Source of the DNA: Tagaea sp965279565
GTDB lineage: Bacteria; Pseudomonadota; Alphaproteobacteria; CACIAM-22H2
Length of the DNA: 64,000 nucleotides
Reading direction: 5' to 3'
NCBI GenBank assembly: GCA_965279565.1
Contig: OZ257249.1
Coordinates: 3,100,001-3,164,000 of the forward strand
Shown: positions 16,182 to 25,088 of the stretch, piece after piece
Layout of the letters: each line of letters starts with the position of its first letter
Numbering within the stretch: the stretch's first letter is position 1
Position numbers and translations under genes: made by a program
The notes under the pieces: generated by a model
Database searches by the model: none
Told to the model about the DNA's origin: nothing
What the model saw: only the letters and a program-made list of their open reading frames with translations

Positions 16182-16631
16182 TCATTGGGCCTGATCCTCG
16201 GGCTTCGGATCGTCGAGCGAATCGCCCCATGCGGCGCGCAACTCTTCCTGACGCTGTTCGAGCACCTGGAACTGGTCGCCCTGCGTCCGGCGGTGGAGTG
16301 CGCGCCCGATCGCCGGTGCCGCGAACGCAACGAGGAACCCGATGCCGGCGGCACACAGCGGAATGATCCAGGCCATCGGATCGGCCGACGGGTTGCGGAC
16401 CGGGTCGAGCAGCCCGACGAGGATCACGGGGCCTGCGGCAGCCAGCGTCATGGCGCCGCCGCCAAGCGAGACGAACCGCTTGCCGCCGCCTTCAAGCAGC
16501 GCCACGACGGCGCACGGAGCGAAAATGCCGAAGACGTAAACCATCATCGACGGTTTCAGCACGAACACCGCCGCGATCAGCAGCGTGGCCGCGAGGATGG
16601 CGAAGATGAAGAGGAGCGTGCGGAAACTCAA
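16182..16631 (-). CDS. Small inner-membrane protein, unknown function
   Basis: A 149-aa protein with about four hydrophobic segments (residues 5-25, 30-45, 58-78, 86-108). It ends with a hydrophilic, Glu/Arg-rich tail that includes QFQVLEQRQEELRAAWG and is likely helical. The start overlaps the stop of the pseudokinase-like gene (ATGA), and its own stop abuts or overlaps the lipoprotein gene. The tight coupling suggests the three proteins work together at the membrane. The family is not recognised. Confidence 0.8.
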   Translation of the reverse strand: MSFRTLLFIFAILAATLLIAAVFVLKPSMMVYVFGIFAPCAVVALLEGGGKRFVSLGGGAMTLAAAGPVILVGLLDPVRNPSADPMAWIIPLCAAGIGFLVAFAAPAIGRALHRRTQGDQFQVLEQRQEELRAAWGDSLDDPKPEDQAQ

Positions 16632-18652
16632 CTTCCCACCTTGCCGATCTGGGAGAACAGCTGGAACAGCACGGTCATGACCGCCAGGCCGGACAGGATC
16701 ATCAGCGCGATCTCCTGGCCTTTCTCGCTGCCCATCCGCGCCGTCGTCTCGACGATCGCATCGCGCATGTTGAGGATCCGCTGGTTCGCGTCGTATTCCT
16801 GCTTGGCGCGCATGAATTCGGCGTTGTCGGCGCCGAATATTTCGGGATCTGTCGCGATGTCGGCAAGACTCTGGATATCGAACGAAGCTGCGGCCGCGTC
16901 CGCCTTCGCCAGCGTCTGCTCGCGGACCGTCGGATTGCGCAGCCTTTCGATCAGTGCGCGCGCCGCGGAATGGCAGACATTCGTCAGGTTCGGAAGCTGC
17001 TTGCCCTTCGCCTCGACGACGATGCGCACGCCGAGCTTAAGGATCGCGGCCGCGCGCCTCGGGTCCTTCCCATCGAAGGTGCGCAGCGCGCCGAGATCGG
17101 CTGCCGTGATTCCGCCGCGGGCCCCAAGGAACGCCACGATGTGCGCGTCAGGTTCGAAGTTGCCGCGCGCGAGGCCGGCCTCGAACACGTCGAGCAGGTC
17201 GCCCAGCGTGTCGACCCAGCGGCCCTGCACTTCGGGCGACAGGCACGGCGCGTCGGGGTTGAGCTTGTAGAGCGCGCTTTCCAGCTTCTCGAGACCGTTC
17301 GAGACGCGGTCCTCGAGTTCAAGAAGCTCCTTGGCGGCTTCGTCGATCAGGCCGAGCGGGTTGGCGGCCTTGGCCCAGAGATGGACGAGGCGCGCGCTAA
17401 ATAGTTCCTCGAACTGCTGGCGCTTGCCGCCGTCGAGAAGGGCCGCGTACATCACCGCGCCGGCCCCGTTGGGGAAGAACGCGAGGTCGCGGTAACGGAT
17501 CGGACCGACCGGATCGAGCCGGACGGCCTCGCGCGCGAGCAGGACCTCCTTCGAGGCCAGCAGCTGGCTCGGGCTGCCGCTGTCGTCGATGTTGAGTGCT
17601 AGTGCAAGCTGGATGTCGTTGGCCTTGATCCAGTTCGCGATCTCGCCACGCTCGAGCGCCGTCGAAGCCGGATCGGGATATTTGTGGACGGCGAAGGCGA
17701 GTTCGCGCGGCTCGAGGCACTGGACCGGCCCGATCTGCAGAGGTGTGCCGCGGCGCGCCGAGGGACGCTTCGAGGGAATCTGCGGGCGTCGGCCGTTCGT
17801 CCAGTCGGTGATCGCGGCGAGCGACCAGCGCGTCTTCACGTCGTCGTCGATGAGCGCCATGACCGGATCGAACAGCTCACTCGGGATCTGCGAGGTGTCG
17901 ATCATGGCGCTGGTCGAGCCATAGGCGAGGCGTCGCGCCATCAGCGCGTCCAACTCCTGGCCTTCGCCGGGATACTTGCCGGTCGAGAAGCAGTAGAGCG
18001 TCATGCCGAGCCCGAACATGTCGTCGATCGAGCCGCCGATCCCCTTGCCGTCGGGCGACGCCAGCGCCCGCTCGATCGGCTCGAACGGGGCAGGCTGGTC
18101 GTAGCCGACCGGGCCAAGCACGCACGGGCCGAGCGCGAAAAGTTGACCCTTCGTGTCTTGGCTGAAGACGTTGTCGGGGCGGATCGAGCCGTGGATCTCG
18201 CCGCGCTCGACGATTTCGGCAAGGGCCGCGCACATCGGCTTCAGGAAGTTCTGGATCAGCGTGCGCGGGGCCCAGCCGCCCCACATGCGCCGCGGCGGGG
18301 TCGGACCGACGGGCTTCTCGTAGACGAAGGCGTAGGCGTCCCGCGCGCCGTTGCGCTTGAGCACACCGGCATCGAGCAGCGAAAGCAATCCGGAGCGAGA
18401 CAGGCCGCGCTGGCGCTGGGCGGCGCGGATCCGGACGGAGCGGTCGGGCTCGCACACGAACGCCAGATGCTGGCCTTCGGGGAAGCGCCGGTCGATCGCC
18501 GCATATGCCTTGGCGCCGGGGCGGTCGAACGTCGACAGCGGCGTACCGAGATCGACGACGATGTGTTCGCCGAGATCGGCGCCATTGACCACGCCCGCCG
18601 GGGCGTCGGCGGCACGTGTCAGCGGTTTGTCTTGGATGAATGGACGCAGCAA
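16628..18652 (-). CDS. Protein-kinase-like (pseudokinase) protein with C-terminal membrane anchor
   Basis: A 674-aa protein. The region around residues 30-290 reads as a degraded Ser/Thr kinase. The catalytic loop is HGSIRPDN (154-161), in place of HRDLKPxN. The metal-binding DFG is replaced by ALG (173-175). The later DDMFGLGMTLYCF retains the subdomain IX pattern. No convincing VAIK lysine or glycine-rich loop is seen, so phosphotransfer is unlikely. Residues about 310-640 are a helical region I do not recognise. A single hydrophobic segment (about 645-667) next to the C-terminus suggests tail anchoring with the bulk in the cytoplasm. It is first in a coupled three-gene operon, after the icd terminator. 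Confidence 0.82.
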   Translation of the reverse strand: MLRPFIQDKPLTRAADAPAGVVNGADLGEHIVVDLGTPLSTFDRPGAKAYAAIDRRFPEGQHLAFVCEPDRSVRIRAAQRQRGLSRSGLLSLLDAGVLKRNGARDAYAFVYEKPVGPTPPRRMWGGWAPRTLIQNFLKPMCAALAEIVERGEIHGSIRPDNVFSQDTKGQLFALGPCVLGPVGYDQPAPFEPIERALASPDGKGIGGSIDDMFGLGMTLYCFSTGKYPGEGQELDALMARRLAYGSTSAMIDTSQIPSELFDPVMALIDDDVKTRWSLAAITDWTNGRRPQIPSKRPSARRGTPLQIGPVQCLEPRELAFAVHKYPDPASTALERGEIANWIKANDIQLALALNIDDSGSPSQLLASKEVLLAREAVRLDPVGPIRYRDLAFFPNGAGAVMYAALLDGGKRQQFEELFSARLVHLWAKAANPLGLIDEAAKELLELEDRVSNGLEKLESALYKLNPDAPCLSPEVQGRWVDTLGDLLDVFEAGLARGNFEPDAHIVAFLGARGGITAADLGALRTFDGKDPRRAAAILKLGVRIVVEAKGKQLPNLTNVCHSAARALIERLRNPTVREQTLAKADAAAASFDIQSLADIATDPEIFGADNAEFMRAKQEYDANQRILNMRDAIVETTARMGSEKGQEIALMILSGLAVMTVLFQLFSQIGKVGS

Positions 18653-18701
18653 GGTCGGTCGAACTCGGCGCGGTGAACGGCGTCCATAACGTGCGCCAAA
18701 G

Positions 18702-18729
18702 CCGGGGCCGGCGCAATGGCCGGCCCCGG
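18702..18729 (-). terminator. Intrinsic terminator-like hairpin after icd
   Basis: An 11-bp perfect stem: CCGGGGCCGGC (18702-18712) pairs with GCCGGCCCCGG (18719-18729) around a six-base loop. Read on the minus strand it lies just past the icd stop and is followed by CTTTGG, a weak U tract. It separates icd from the pseudokinase operon. Confidence 0.6.
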
Positions 18730-18742
18730 TGGTCTGGTCAGG

Positions 18743-19957
18743 CTACTTCATCGCCTGCTGGAGGTTCTGGTCGAGCTTTTCGAGGAACTTCGACGTGGTG
18801 AGGAAGGGCGCGTCGGGCGCGATCAGCGTCGCGAGGTCCTTGGTCATGAAGCCGGACTCGACGGTGTCGATGCAGACGCGCTCGAGCTTCTTGGCGAAGT
18901 CGCACACGTCGGGCGTCTTGTCGAACTGGCCGCGATACCAGATACCGCGGGTCCAGGCGAAGATCGACGCGATCGGATTGGTCGACGTCTCCTTGCCCTT
19001 CTGGTGCTCGCGGTAGTGGCGGGTGACCGTGCCGTGCGCGGCTTCGGATTCGATGCACTGCCCGTCGGGCGTGGTCAGCACCGAGGTCATCAAGCCGAGC
19101 GAACCGTAGCCCTGCGCGACAGTGTCGGACTGCACGTCGCCGTCGTAGTTCTTCGTCGCCCACAGGAAGTTGCCGGGCCACTTGAGCGCCGAGGCGACCA
19201 TGTCGTCGATCAGACGGTGCTCGTAGGTGAGGCCCTTTTCCTTGAAGCGGTCCTTGAAGTCGGCGTCGAACACTTCCTGGAAGATGTCCTTGAAGCGGCC
19301 GTCGTAGATCTTGAGAATCGTGTTCTTGGTCGAGAGATAGACCGGGTAGCCGCGGTTTAGGCCGTAGTTGAAACAGGCGCGCGCGAAGCCGCGGATCGAT
19401 TCGTCGACGTTGTACATCGCCATCGCCACGCCCGGCCCGGGGAAGTCGAACACCTGGTGGCGGATGTTGGTCTCGCCGTCCTTCGACGTGAAGGTGATCG
19501 ACAGCTTGCCGGCGGACGGAACGATGAAGTCGGTCGCGCGATACTGGTCGCCGAACGAGTGGCGGCCGATGACGATCGGTGCCGTCCAGCCCGGGATCAG
19601 GCGCGGCACGTTCTTGCAGATGATCGGCTCGCGGAAGATCGTGCCGTCGAGGATGTTGCGGATCGTGCCGTTGGGCGAGCGCCACATCTGCTTCAGGTTG
19701 AATTCCTTGACCCGGCCTTCGTCGGGCGTGATCGTCGCGCACTTGACGCCGACCTTGTACTTCTTGATCGCGTGGGCCGCGTCGACCGTGACCTGGTCGT
19801 CGGTCTTGTCGCGGTACTCGACGCCGAGGTCGTAATACTTGAGGTCGACATCCAGGTACGGCGTGATCAGCCGCTCGCGGATCATCTTCCAGATGATGCG
19901 GGTCATTTCGTCGCCGTCGAGCTCGACGATCGGGTTGGCGACCTTGATCTTTTTCAT
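18743..19957 (-). CDS. icd: NADP-dependent isocitrate dehydrogenase
   Basis: A 404-aa enzyme that converts isocitrate to 2-oxoglutarate and CO2 in the TCA cycle. It is the dimeric eukaryote-like type common in alphaproteobacteria. It starts MKKIKVANPIVELDGDEMTR. Characteristic segments include KCATITPDEGRVKEF, SPNGTIRNILDGTIFREPI, RHSFGDQYRATD and DMVASALKWPGNF, and the coenzyme region EAAHGTVTRHY. The length is standard. The frame remains open far upstream through the LOG gene region, but the ATG at 19957 with a GGGAG element upstream is the family start. It is followed by a strong hairpin at 18702-18729. Confidence 0.97.
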   Translation of the reverse strand: MKKIKVANPIVELDGDEMTRIIWKMIRERLITPYLDVDLKYYDLGVEYRDKTDDQVTVDAAHAIKKYKVGVKCATITPDEGRVKEFNLKQMWRSPNGTIRNILDGTIFREPIICKNVPRLIPGWTAPIVIGRHSFGDQYRATDFIVPSAGKLSITFTSKDGETNIRHQVFDFPGPGVAMAMYNVDESIRGFARACFNYGLNRGYPVYLSTKNTILKIYDGRFKDIFQEVFDADFKDRFKEKGLTYEHRLIDDMVASALKWPGNFLWATKNYDGDVQSDTVAQGYGSLGLMTSVLTTPDGQCIESEAAHGTVTRHYREHQKGKETSTNPIASIFAWTRGIWYRGQFDKTPDVCDFAKKLERVCIDTVESGFMTKDLATLIAPDAPFLTTSKFLEKLDQNLQQAMK

Positions 19958-20034
19958 AACCGGGAACTCCCCTGAGACAGACGCAATGCCATGGCGGAGG
20001 GATACGATACGCGCACCGGGAAATCCAGCGCGAC

Positions 20035-20619
20035 CTACAGCTTTTCTGGTTGCGGCGCCGTCCGGGCGGGCGGCGCGGCGCGCAGGGCAGGGAGGACGGC
20101 GTCGATGCTGTCGACGACCTCGTAGAACGCACGGAACGACGGACGGGCATAGTGCGCCGCGATGATGCCGTCGATCATTGCAATCAGTCCATTCCAATAC
20201 CCGTCGAGATTTACGATCACGAGCGGCTTGTCGTGCAGGCCGAGCTGCCGCCAGGTGAGGATTTCGAACATTTCGTCCAGCGTGCCCGGCCCGCCGGGAA
20301 GCACGACGAATGCGTCGGACCGGGCGAACATCATCTCCTTGCGCACATGCATCGACGGCACGACGTGAAGTTCGGTCACCTGGCCGTGGCCGACCTCGGC
20401 CTTCATCAGATGCTCCGGGATTATGCCGACGACGTTCCCGCCGGCCGCGATGGTGCCGTCGGCGACCGCACCCATCAGTCCGACGCGGCCGCCGCCATAT
20501 ACGAGGGCGATTCCGGCCGCAGCGAGCTGCTCGCCGAGTCGCCGGGCGTCCGTCCTGTGGGAAGGCTTTCCGTCGTTCGACGAGCCGCAATAGACGCAGA
20601 CTGAGCGAAGGTTCGTCAT
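20035..20619 (-). CDS. LOG-family protein (nucleoside 5'-monophosphate phosphoribohydrolase)
   Basis: A 194-aa protein. Family members cleave the N-glycosidic bond of AMP or cytokinin riboside monophosphates. The nucleotide-binding start VCVYCGSSNDG, the VYGGGRVGLMG loop and the hallmark PGGPGTLDE with the catalytic Glu are present, as is the preceding RKEMMFARSDAFVVLPGG. The C-terminal 25 residues are an Ala/Pro-rich extension. It is upstream of icd by 77 bases in the same direction. Often annotated as lysine decarboxylase-like, a name that is misleading. A role in nucleotide turnover is the safest reading. Confidence 0.93.
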   Translation of the reverse strand: MTNLRSVCVYCGSSNDGKPSHRTDARRLGEQLAAAGIALVYGGGRVGLMGAVADGTIAAGGNVVGIIPEHLMKAEVGHGQVTELHVVPSMHVRKEMMFARSDAFVVLPGGPGTLDEMFEILTWRQLGLHDKPLVIVNLDGYWNGLIAMIDGIIAAHYARPSFRAFYEVVDSIDAVLPALRAAPPARTAPQPEKL

Positions 20620-20795
20620 GGATTATTACCCGAAATCAAACAGTGTGTTGCCTGCTTGGACATTGTTGACCGTCTTGCCGCATTGATCGGGCGAATGCTT
20701 AAATCGGGCCGCGTCGCATCACAAGCGCTGCGGCATGCGATCAGCATGCACACGCCTGACGTTAGCCAAAAAACCTGAAAAAAGGATTTTCCCCA

Positions 20796-21266
20796 ATGAA
20801 GTATTTCGTCCGCCAAGCTGCATTCGCCCTCGGCGTCGGCATTCTGTTTGCCGGCACGTCGTTCGGCGCTGCGGCCCAGAATCCGGCCGAGATCGCCCAG
20901 CGTCAGGAACTCATGAAGGCAAACGGCGGCGCCATGCGCGTGCTGACGCCGATGGTCCGCGGCGAAGCGCCCTGGAACGCGCAGGCCGCCGGTCAGGCTG
21001 CCGCCAGCGCGCGCGATGCGGCCACCAAGGCCAAGGCGCTTTTCCCGGTCGGCACCGGCCCGGACAAGGGCCAGACGGCTGCACTTCCCGCGATCTGGGA
21101 ACGCAAGGCCGAGTTCGAGGCAATTTTCGACCGCCAGATTGCGGCCGCAAGCAATCTCGTCACGCTGGCGGCTGCAAACAACGAAGCCGGCTTCAAGGCT
21201 GGATTCCCGGCACTCGGCCAGACGTGCGGCGCCTGCCACACGCCGTTCCGCCGTCCGGCGAACTGA
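20796..21266 (+). CDS. Cytochrome c' (periplasmic)
   Basis: A 156-aa haem protein. It has a signal peptide with an AAAQ cleavage site (near residue 28), a four-helix-bundle body and a single C-terminal haem motif CGACH at residues 144-148. The C-terminal haem site and the length define class II cytochromes c', which bind NO or CO and may protect against nitrosative stress. AAGGA lies 13 bases before the ATG. It is immediately followed (11 bases) by a dihaem cytochrome c, so the pair may be an electron-transfer or redox-sensing unit. It is divergent from the LOG gene across 176 bases. Confidence 0.93.
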   Translation: MKYFVRQAAFALGVGILFAGTSFGAAAQNPAEIAQRQELMKANGGAMRVLTPMVRGEAPWNAQAAGQAAASARDAATKAKALFPVGTGPDKGQTAALPAIWERKAEFEAIFDRQIAAASNLVTLAAANNEAGFKAGFPALGQTCGACHTPFRRPAN

Positions 21267-21277
21267 GTATCGCGCCG

Positions 21278-22183
21278 ATGATGTGGTGCGCCCGCAAGGT
21301 GGCGACATCCCGCCTTGCGGGCGCATTCGTTCTGCTGCTCGCGTTCGCTGGACCGGCATCCGCCCAAGGCGGCGATGCCCAGCGCGGCGAATACATTTTC
21401 GCGGCCGGCGGGTGCGCCGGCTGTCATACCGACACCAAGAACAGCGGCCAGCTTCTGGCGGGCGGACGCGAACTCAAGACGCCGTTCGGCAGTTTCTACG
21501 GTCCCAACATCACCGCCCATCCGACGGCTGGTATCGGCACCTGGTCGGATGCGGACTTCATCCGGGCGGTCCGGCAGGGCCGCCGCCCGGACGGCGCGCA
21601 CTATTTTCCGGTCTTTCCCTACACGTCGTTCACGAAAATCTCGGACGCCGATCTCGTCGACCTGAAGGCCTACATATTCGCGCTGCCGCAATCGGACCGT
21701 CCGAACAGGCCGCACGATATCGGCTTTCCCTTCAACCTGCGCCCGCTCCAATTCGGCTGGAAGCTGCTGCATTTCACGCCCGGCGCGTTCCGGTCCGACC
21801 CGGCGAAGTCGGCGCAGGTCAATCGCGGCGCCTATCTGACGGAGGCGCTGGGCCACTGCGCCGAGTGCCACTCGCCGAGAAATCCGCTCGGCGGACTCGA
21901 CACGGCGATGCTTTTTGCCGGCGATCGCAAACCGCCCGGTGGCGGCCGGGTGCCGAACATCACCCCGGATGCCGAAACCGGCATCGGCAAGTGGTCCGAC
22001 GGCGATCTCGAAGACCTGCTCGGCAGCGGGATGACGCCGGACGGCGATTCCGTTGGCGGCGAAATGGGCGAGGTGGTCGCCAAATCCACGTCCAAACTGA
22101 CGCCCGAAGACCGCAAGGCGATGATCGCCTATCTGCGGCAGTTGAAGCCGATCCAGAACCGGGTACGCGGCGGCGGTCCCTGA
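21278..22183 (+). CDS. Dihaem cytochrome c (periplasmic)
   Basis: A 301-aa exported protein with signal peptide (AGAFVLLLAFAGPASAQ). Haem motifs are CAGCH (residues 46-50) and CAECH (194-198), with candidate axial Met residues in each half. Two c-type domains in tandem resemble the cytochrome subunits of membrane alcohol/aldehyde or sugar dehydrogenases (about 300 residues or more) and similar electron carriers. No dehydrogenase gene is adjacent, so the partner is open. Two consecutive ATG codons (21278 and 21281) are possible starts. It lies 11 bases after cytochrome c'. Confidence 0.9.
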   Translation: MMWCARKVATSRLAGAFVLLLAFAGPASAQGGDAQRGEYIFAAGGCAGCHTDTKNSGQLLAGGRELKTPFGSFYGPNITAHPTAGIGTWSDADFIRAVRQGRRPDGAHYFPVFPYTSFTKISDADLVDLKAYIFALPQSDRPNRPHDIGFPFNLRPLQFGWKLLHFTPGAFRSDPAKSAQVNRGAYLTEALGHCAECHSPRNPLGGLDTAMLFAGDRKPPGGGRVPNITPDAETGIGKWSDGDLEDLLGSGMTPDGDSVGGEMGEVVAKSTSKLTPEDRKAMIAYLRQLKPIQNRVRGGGP

Positions 22184-22274
22184 CGTTGTCTGCCGGAGCG
22201 GTGATTGCGAGCCGGGGCGGGCAGGCATAGTCTGCCGGAATAGATTTCAACTCGCCCCGAGTCGTAAACCGCGC

Positions 22275-23285
22275 ATGAACCGCAATTCGCTTCTCGCCCT
22301 GATCGGCGCGATTTTCCTCATCGTCGCGAGCGTCATTGCGTTGCGCAATTGGCAGGTCGAGGAGGCCCGCCCGCCCGCCCGCCCGGTCGCCGCGGCACCG
22401 CCGATCTCGGCCCCGCCGCCTCCGCCGGCCGTTGCGCCGCCGCCCGCAGCACCTTCGACGGCCACGTCCCAGGCCGTTCGGCCAAGCTTCGACGTCGTGC
22501 GCGTGAGCCCGTCGGGTGATGCGGTGATCGCCGGACGTGCGGCCCCCAACGCGACCGTCACGATCCTCGACGGCGACAAGGAAATTGGCCAGGTCACCGC
22601 CGACGGTCGCGGCGAATGGGTATTCGTCACGGTCGAGCCGCTTGCACCCGGCCCGCACGACCTGCGCCTGCGCGCACCCGGCCCGGACGGCAACGTGCTG
22701 ACGTCAGACCAGAGCGTGGCGATGGTCGTGCCGCCGCGCGGCACGCTTGCGCCGGGCGGCGGCCCGCTCGCCGCCCTGCTTCCGACCGAGCCGGGGCGTG
22801 CCCCGAATGTGATCCAGGTTCCCGGCACGCCGGTTCCGGGTCAGCGCGTCGCGATCGACGCGCTCGACTATGGCGAGAAGGGCGAGGTCGTTGTCGCGGG
22901 CCGCGCCGATCCGGGTGCAACCGTCCGCCTCTATGTCGATAACAAGCCCGTCGCGAACGCCGTCGCGGGGCCAGACGGGCGCTGGGAAATGCGGGTGGAA
23001 GAGCTGGCCCCCGGCGGCTACACGCTGCGTGCAGACACGATCGGCCCCGACGGCCGCGTCGTCGCGCGCGCCGAAACGCGCTTCCAGCGTGACACCATGA
23101 CCACGCCGCTGCCTGGCCAGCAGATCGTGGTCGTGCAGCCTGGCAACTCGCTGTGGCGCATCGCGCGGCGGGTTTACGGCGAGGGGCTGCGTTTCACGAC
23201 CATCTATGGGGCGAACCGCGCCCAGATCGGCGATCCTGACCTGATCTATCCTGGCCAGGTATTCGCGCTGCCCAAGACGAATTGA
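22275..23285 (+). CDS. Membrane-anchored LysM protein
   Basis: A 336-aa protein. It has an N-terminal membrane anchor (LLALIGAIFLIVASVIAL, residues 6-23), a long Pro/Ala-rich linker (30-70) and two beta-sandwich, Ig-like repeats of similar sequence. The repeats are AVIAGRAAPNATVTILDGD and VVVAGRADPGATVRLYVDN, both followed by an 'xxDGRGEW/GRWE' segment. A C-terminal LysM domain follows (VVVQPGNSLWRIARRVYGEG through IYPGQVFALP). LysM binds peptidoglycan N-acetylglucosamine, so it probably links the inner membrane to the cell wall. It is single in its direction before psd. Confidence 0.9.
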   Translation: MNRNSLLALIGAIFLIVASVIALRNWQVEEARPPARPVAAAPPISAPPPPPAVAPPPAAPSTATSQAVRPSFDVVRVSPSGDAVIAGRAAPNATVTILDGDKEIGQVTADGRGEWVFVTVEPLAPGPHDLRLRAPGPDGNVLTSDQSVAMVVPPRGTLAPGGGPLAALLPTEPGRAPNVIQVPGTPVPGQRVAIDALDYGEKGEVVVAGRADPGATVRLYVDNKPVANAVAGPDGRWEMRVEELAPGGYTLRADTIGPDGRVVARAETRFQRDTMTTPLPGQQIVVVQPGNSLWRIARRVYGEGLRFTTIYGANRAQIGDPDLIYPGQVFALPKTN

Positions 23286-23372
23286 TCCGGGCACCAGTGG
23301 CGGATTCCGGGGCGAGGCGCTAAACTCGGCCCGAATTGTTACGGATAAACTTCAAATACGGCGGCTAAGTTT

Positions 23373-24068
23373 ATGAGCGACATGTGGAAGTCAGTGTCTG
23401 CGCCCATGCACCGGGCGGGCGTTCCGTTCGTCGTCGGCGGGGTCGTCGCGACGTTTCTGGCGGCGTTCGCCTGGGCGCCGTTGGCCGCTATCCTGGCGCT
23501 GGTCACCGCGTGGATGATCTATTTCTTCCGGGATCCGGACCGCGTGGTGCCGACCCGATCCGGCCTGATCGTCAGTCCTGCCGACGGGATGGTCCAGCTC
23601 ATCGTGCCGGCGGTTCCGCCGCCGGAACTCGAAATGGGCGACCAGCCGCTCACGCGCATTTCGGTGTTCCTCAACGTGTTCAACGTGCATGTCAACCGCG
23701 TGCCGGCGGGCGGTCGGGTCGTGCGCGCACGCTATCGGCCGGGCCTGTTCCTCAACGCCGCCCTCGACAAGGCGTCCGACGACAACGAGCGCATGTCGGT
23801 TCGCGTCGCGATGTCCGACGGGCGCGAGATCGCGTTCGTCCAGATCGCCGGGCTTGTCGCCCGGCGCATCCTCTACGACATCAAGGACGGCGACGAGGTC
23901 CGCACCGGACAGCGTTACGGCCTGATCCGCTTCGGCAGCCGCTGCGACATCTATCTTCCCGACGGCGTGGCGCCGCTGGTGTGCGTCGGGCAGACGACGG
24001 TCGGCGGCGAAACCGTCATCGCTGATTTCGCGTCGGGCGAAGCGCGCAGGGAAGGGGAGACACGCTGA
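23373..24068 (+). CDS. psd: Phosphatidylserine decarboxylase proenzyme
   Basis: A 231-aa short-type Psd that makes phosphatidylethanolamine from phosphatidylserine at the inner membrane. Self-cleavage in RFGSR between Gly188 and Ser189 converts the Ser into the pyruvoyl cofactor. The N-terminal hydrophobic hairpin (residues 17-52), VSPADG (68-73) and VFLNVFNVHVNR are family signatures. Its TGA overlaps the pssA start by one base (TGATG), so the two steps of PE synthesis are coupled in the order decarboxylase then synthase. Confidence 0.96.
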   Translation: MSDMWKSVSAPMHRAGVPFVVGGVVATFLAAFAWAPLAAILALVTAWMIYFFRDPDRVVPTRSGLIVSPADGMVQLIVPAVPPPELEMGDQPLTRISVFLNVFNVHVNRVPAGGRVVRARYRPGLFLNAALDKASDDNERMSVRVAMSDGREIAFVQIAGLVARRILYDIKDGDEVRTGQRYGLIRFGSRCDIYLPDGVAPLVCVGQTTVGGETVIADFASGEARREGETR

Positions 24069-24931
24069 TGTTCGGCAAGGCACGCAAGCGCCGCCAGCGC
24101 GAGCGCGGAGAGCGGATCGGCGGCGGCCACATGAACCGCCTGATTCCCAACGCGATCACGGTCGGCGCGCTGTGTGCAGGCCTGTCGGGTGTCCGCTTTG
24201 CGATCGACGAGCGCTGGGAAATGGCCGTCGGCGCCATCGTCGTGGCGGCGATCCTCGACGGGCTCGACGGGCGAATGGCGCGACTGCTGAACGGCACCTC
24301 CAAGTTCGGCGCGGAACTCGACTCGCTTTCCGATTTCGTCAGTTTCGGCGCGGCACCCGCGCTGATCGTCTATCTGTGGGTGCTCGGTTCCTGGGGCGGC
24401 GTGGGCTGGGTGATCGCGCTGGGCTTCGCGGTCTGCTGCGCCCTGCGGCTGGCGCGCTTCAACACGGCACTCGCCGATCCCAATCCGCCGCGCTGGTCGG
24501 GACATTTCTTCACGGGCGTGCCCGCACCTGCCGGTGCCGGACTCGCCCTGTTGCCGATGATGCTGCATTTCGAGGTCGGCGCCGGCTGGGTCGACAAGCC
24601 GATCGTTGGTGCGCTGACTCTTGCGACGGTCGCGTTCCTGATGGTCAGCCGTCTCCCGACGTTCTCGGGCAAGAAGGTCCACATCCCGCGTGGATGGATG
24701 GTGCCGACGCTCGTGATGGTGGGGCTTTTCTTCGCCGTCCTGGCGAGCGCGCCGTGGGCAACCCTGCTGGCGCTAGGTGTGATCTATCTTTCCGCGATCC
24801 CCGTCTCGTTCGTCGTTCAGGGCCGGATGCGCGCAGCGGAGCCGGTTCCCCAGCCTGCCGAGGCAGCACCGGTGTCGGCCAAGCCCGTGCTGAGTGTTGT
24901 CGGCGATCGGGTGGGCGGGGAAGGCCCTTGA
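24068..24931 (+). CDS. pssA: CDP-diacylglycerol-serine O-phosphatidyltransferase
   Basis: A 287-aa integral membrane enzyme that makes phosphatidylserine from CDP-diacylglycerol and serine. The CDP-alcohol phosphotransferase motif DG-x2-AR-x8-G-x3-D-x3-D is present, beginning DGRMAR at Asp67, with the last Asp at 89. About eight hydrophobic segments follow. A short basic N-terminus (KARKRRQRERGER) precedes the first helix. The C-terminus carries an Ala/Pro-rich tail. An internal ATG (HMNRLIPN) is a possible alternative start. It is coupled to psd and followed by a hairpin at 24991. Confidence 0.96.
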   Translation: MFGKARKRRQRERGERIGGGHMNRLIPNAITVGALCAGLSGVRFAIDERWEMAVGAIVVAAILDGLDGRMARLLNGTSKFGAELDSLSDFVSFGAAPALIVYLWVLGSWGGVGWVIALGFAVCCALRLARFNTALADPNPPRWSGHFFTGVPAPAGAGLALLPMMLHFEVGAGWVDKPIVGALTLATVAFLMVSRLPTFSGKKVHIPRGWMVPTLVMVGLFFAVLASAPWATLLALGVIYLSAIPVSFVVQGRMRAAEPVPQPAEAAPVSAKPVLSVVGDRVGGEGP

Positions 24932-24990
24932 TCGCGGCGGTTCGGCGGTTCATTGTTGTACAGTCTTGGCGTGCGAGATCCCAACTGACT

Positions 24991-25009
24991 GGAAAACCTC
25001 CGGTTTTCC
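24991..25009. terminator. 8-bp hairpin between pssA and motA
   Basis: GGAAAACC (24991-24998) and GGTTTTCC (25002-25009) pair perfectly around the loop TCC; a C-G and a U-G pair extend the base. There is no T run afterwards. It is placed where psd-pssA transcription should stop before motA, but its efficiency as an intrinsic terminator is doubtful. Confidence 0.45.
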
Positions 25010-25088
25010 GGCAACTTACCAAGCGTTAACCAATCGCCTTTAAAGTGTCGATTCGGTTTCTGTCGTTCGGGGTCCCAAGGAGGGACGA

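Noticed and set aside
25026..25044. CtrA site before motA (TTAACC ... TTTAAAG)
   Set aside because: The spacing between TTAA elements is ten bases, not the seven of a full CtrA site. One half-site alone is too common to support a call.
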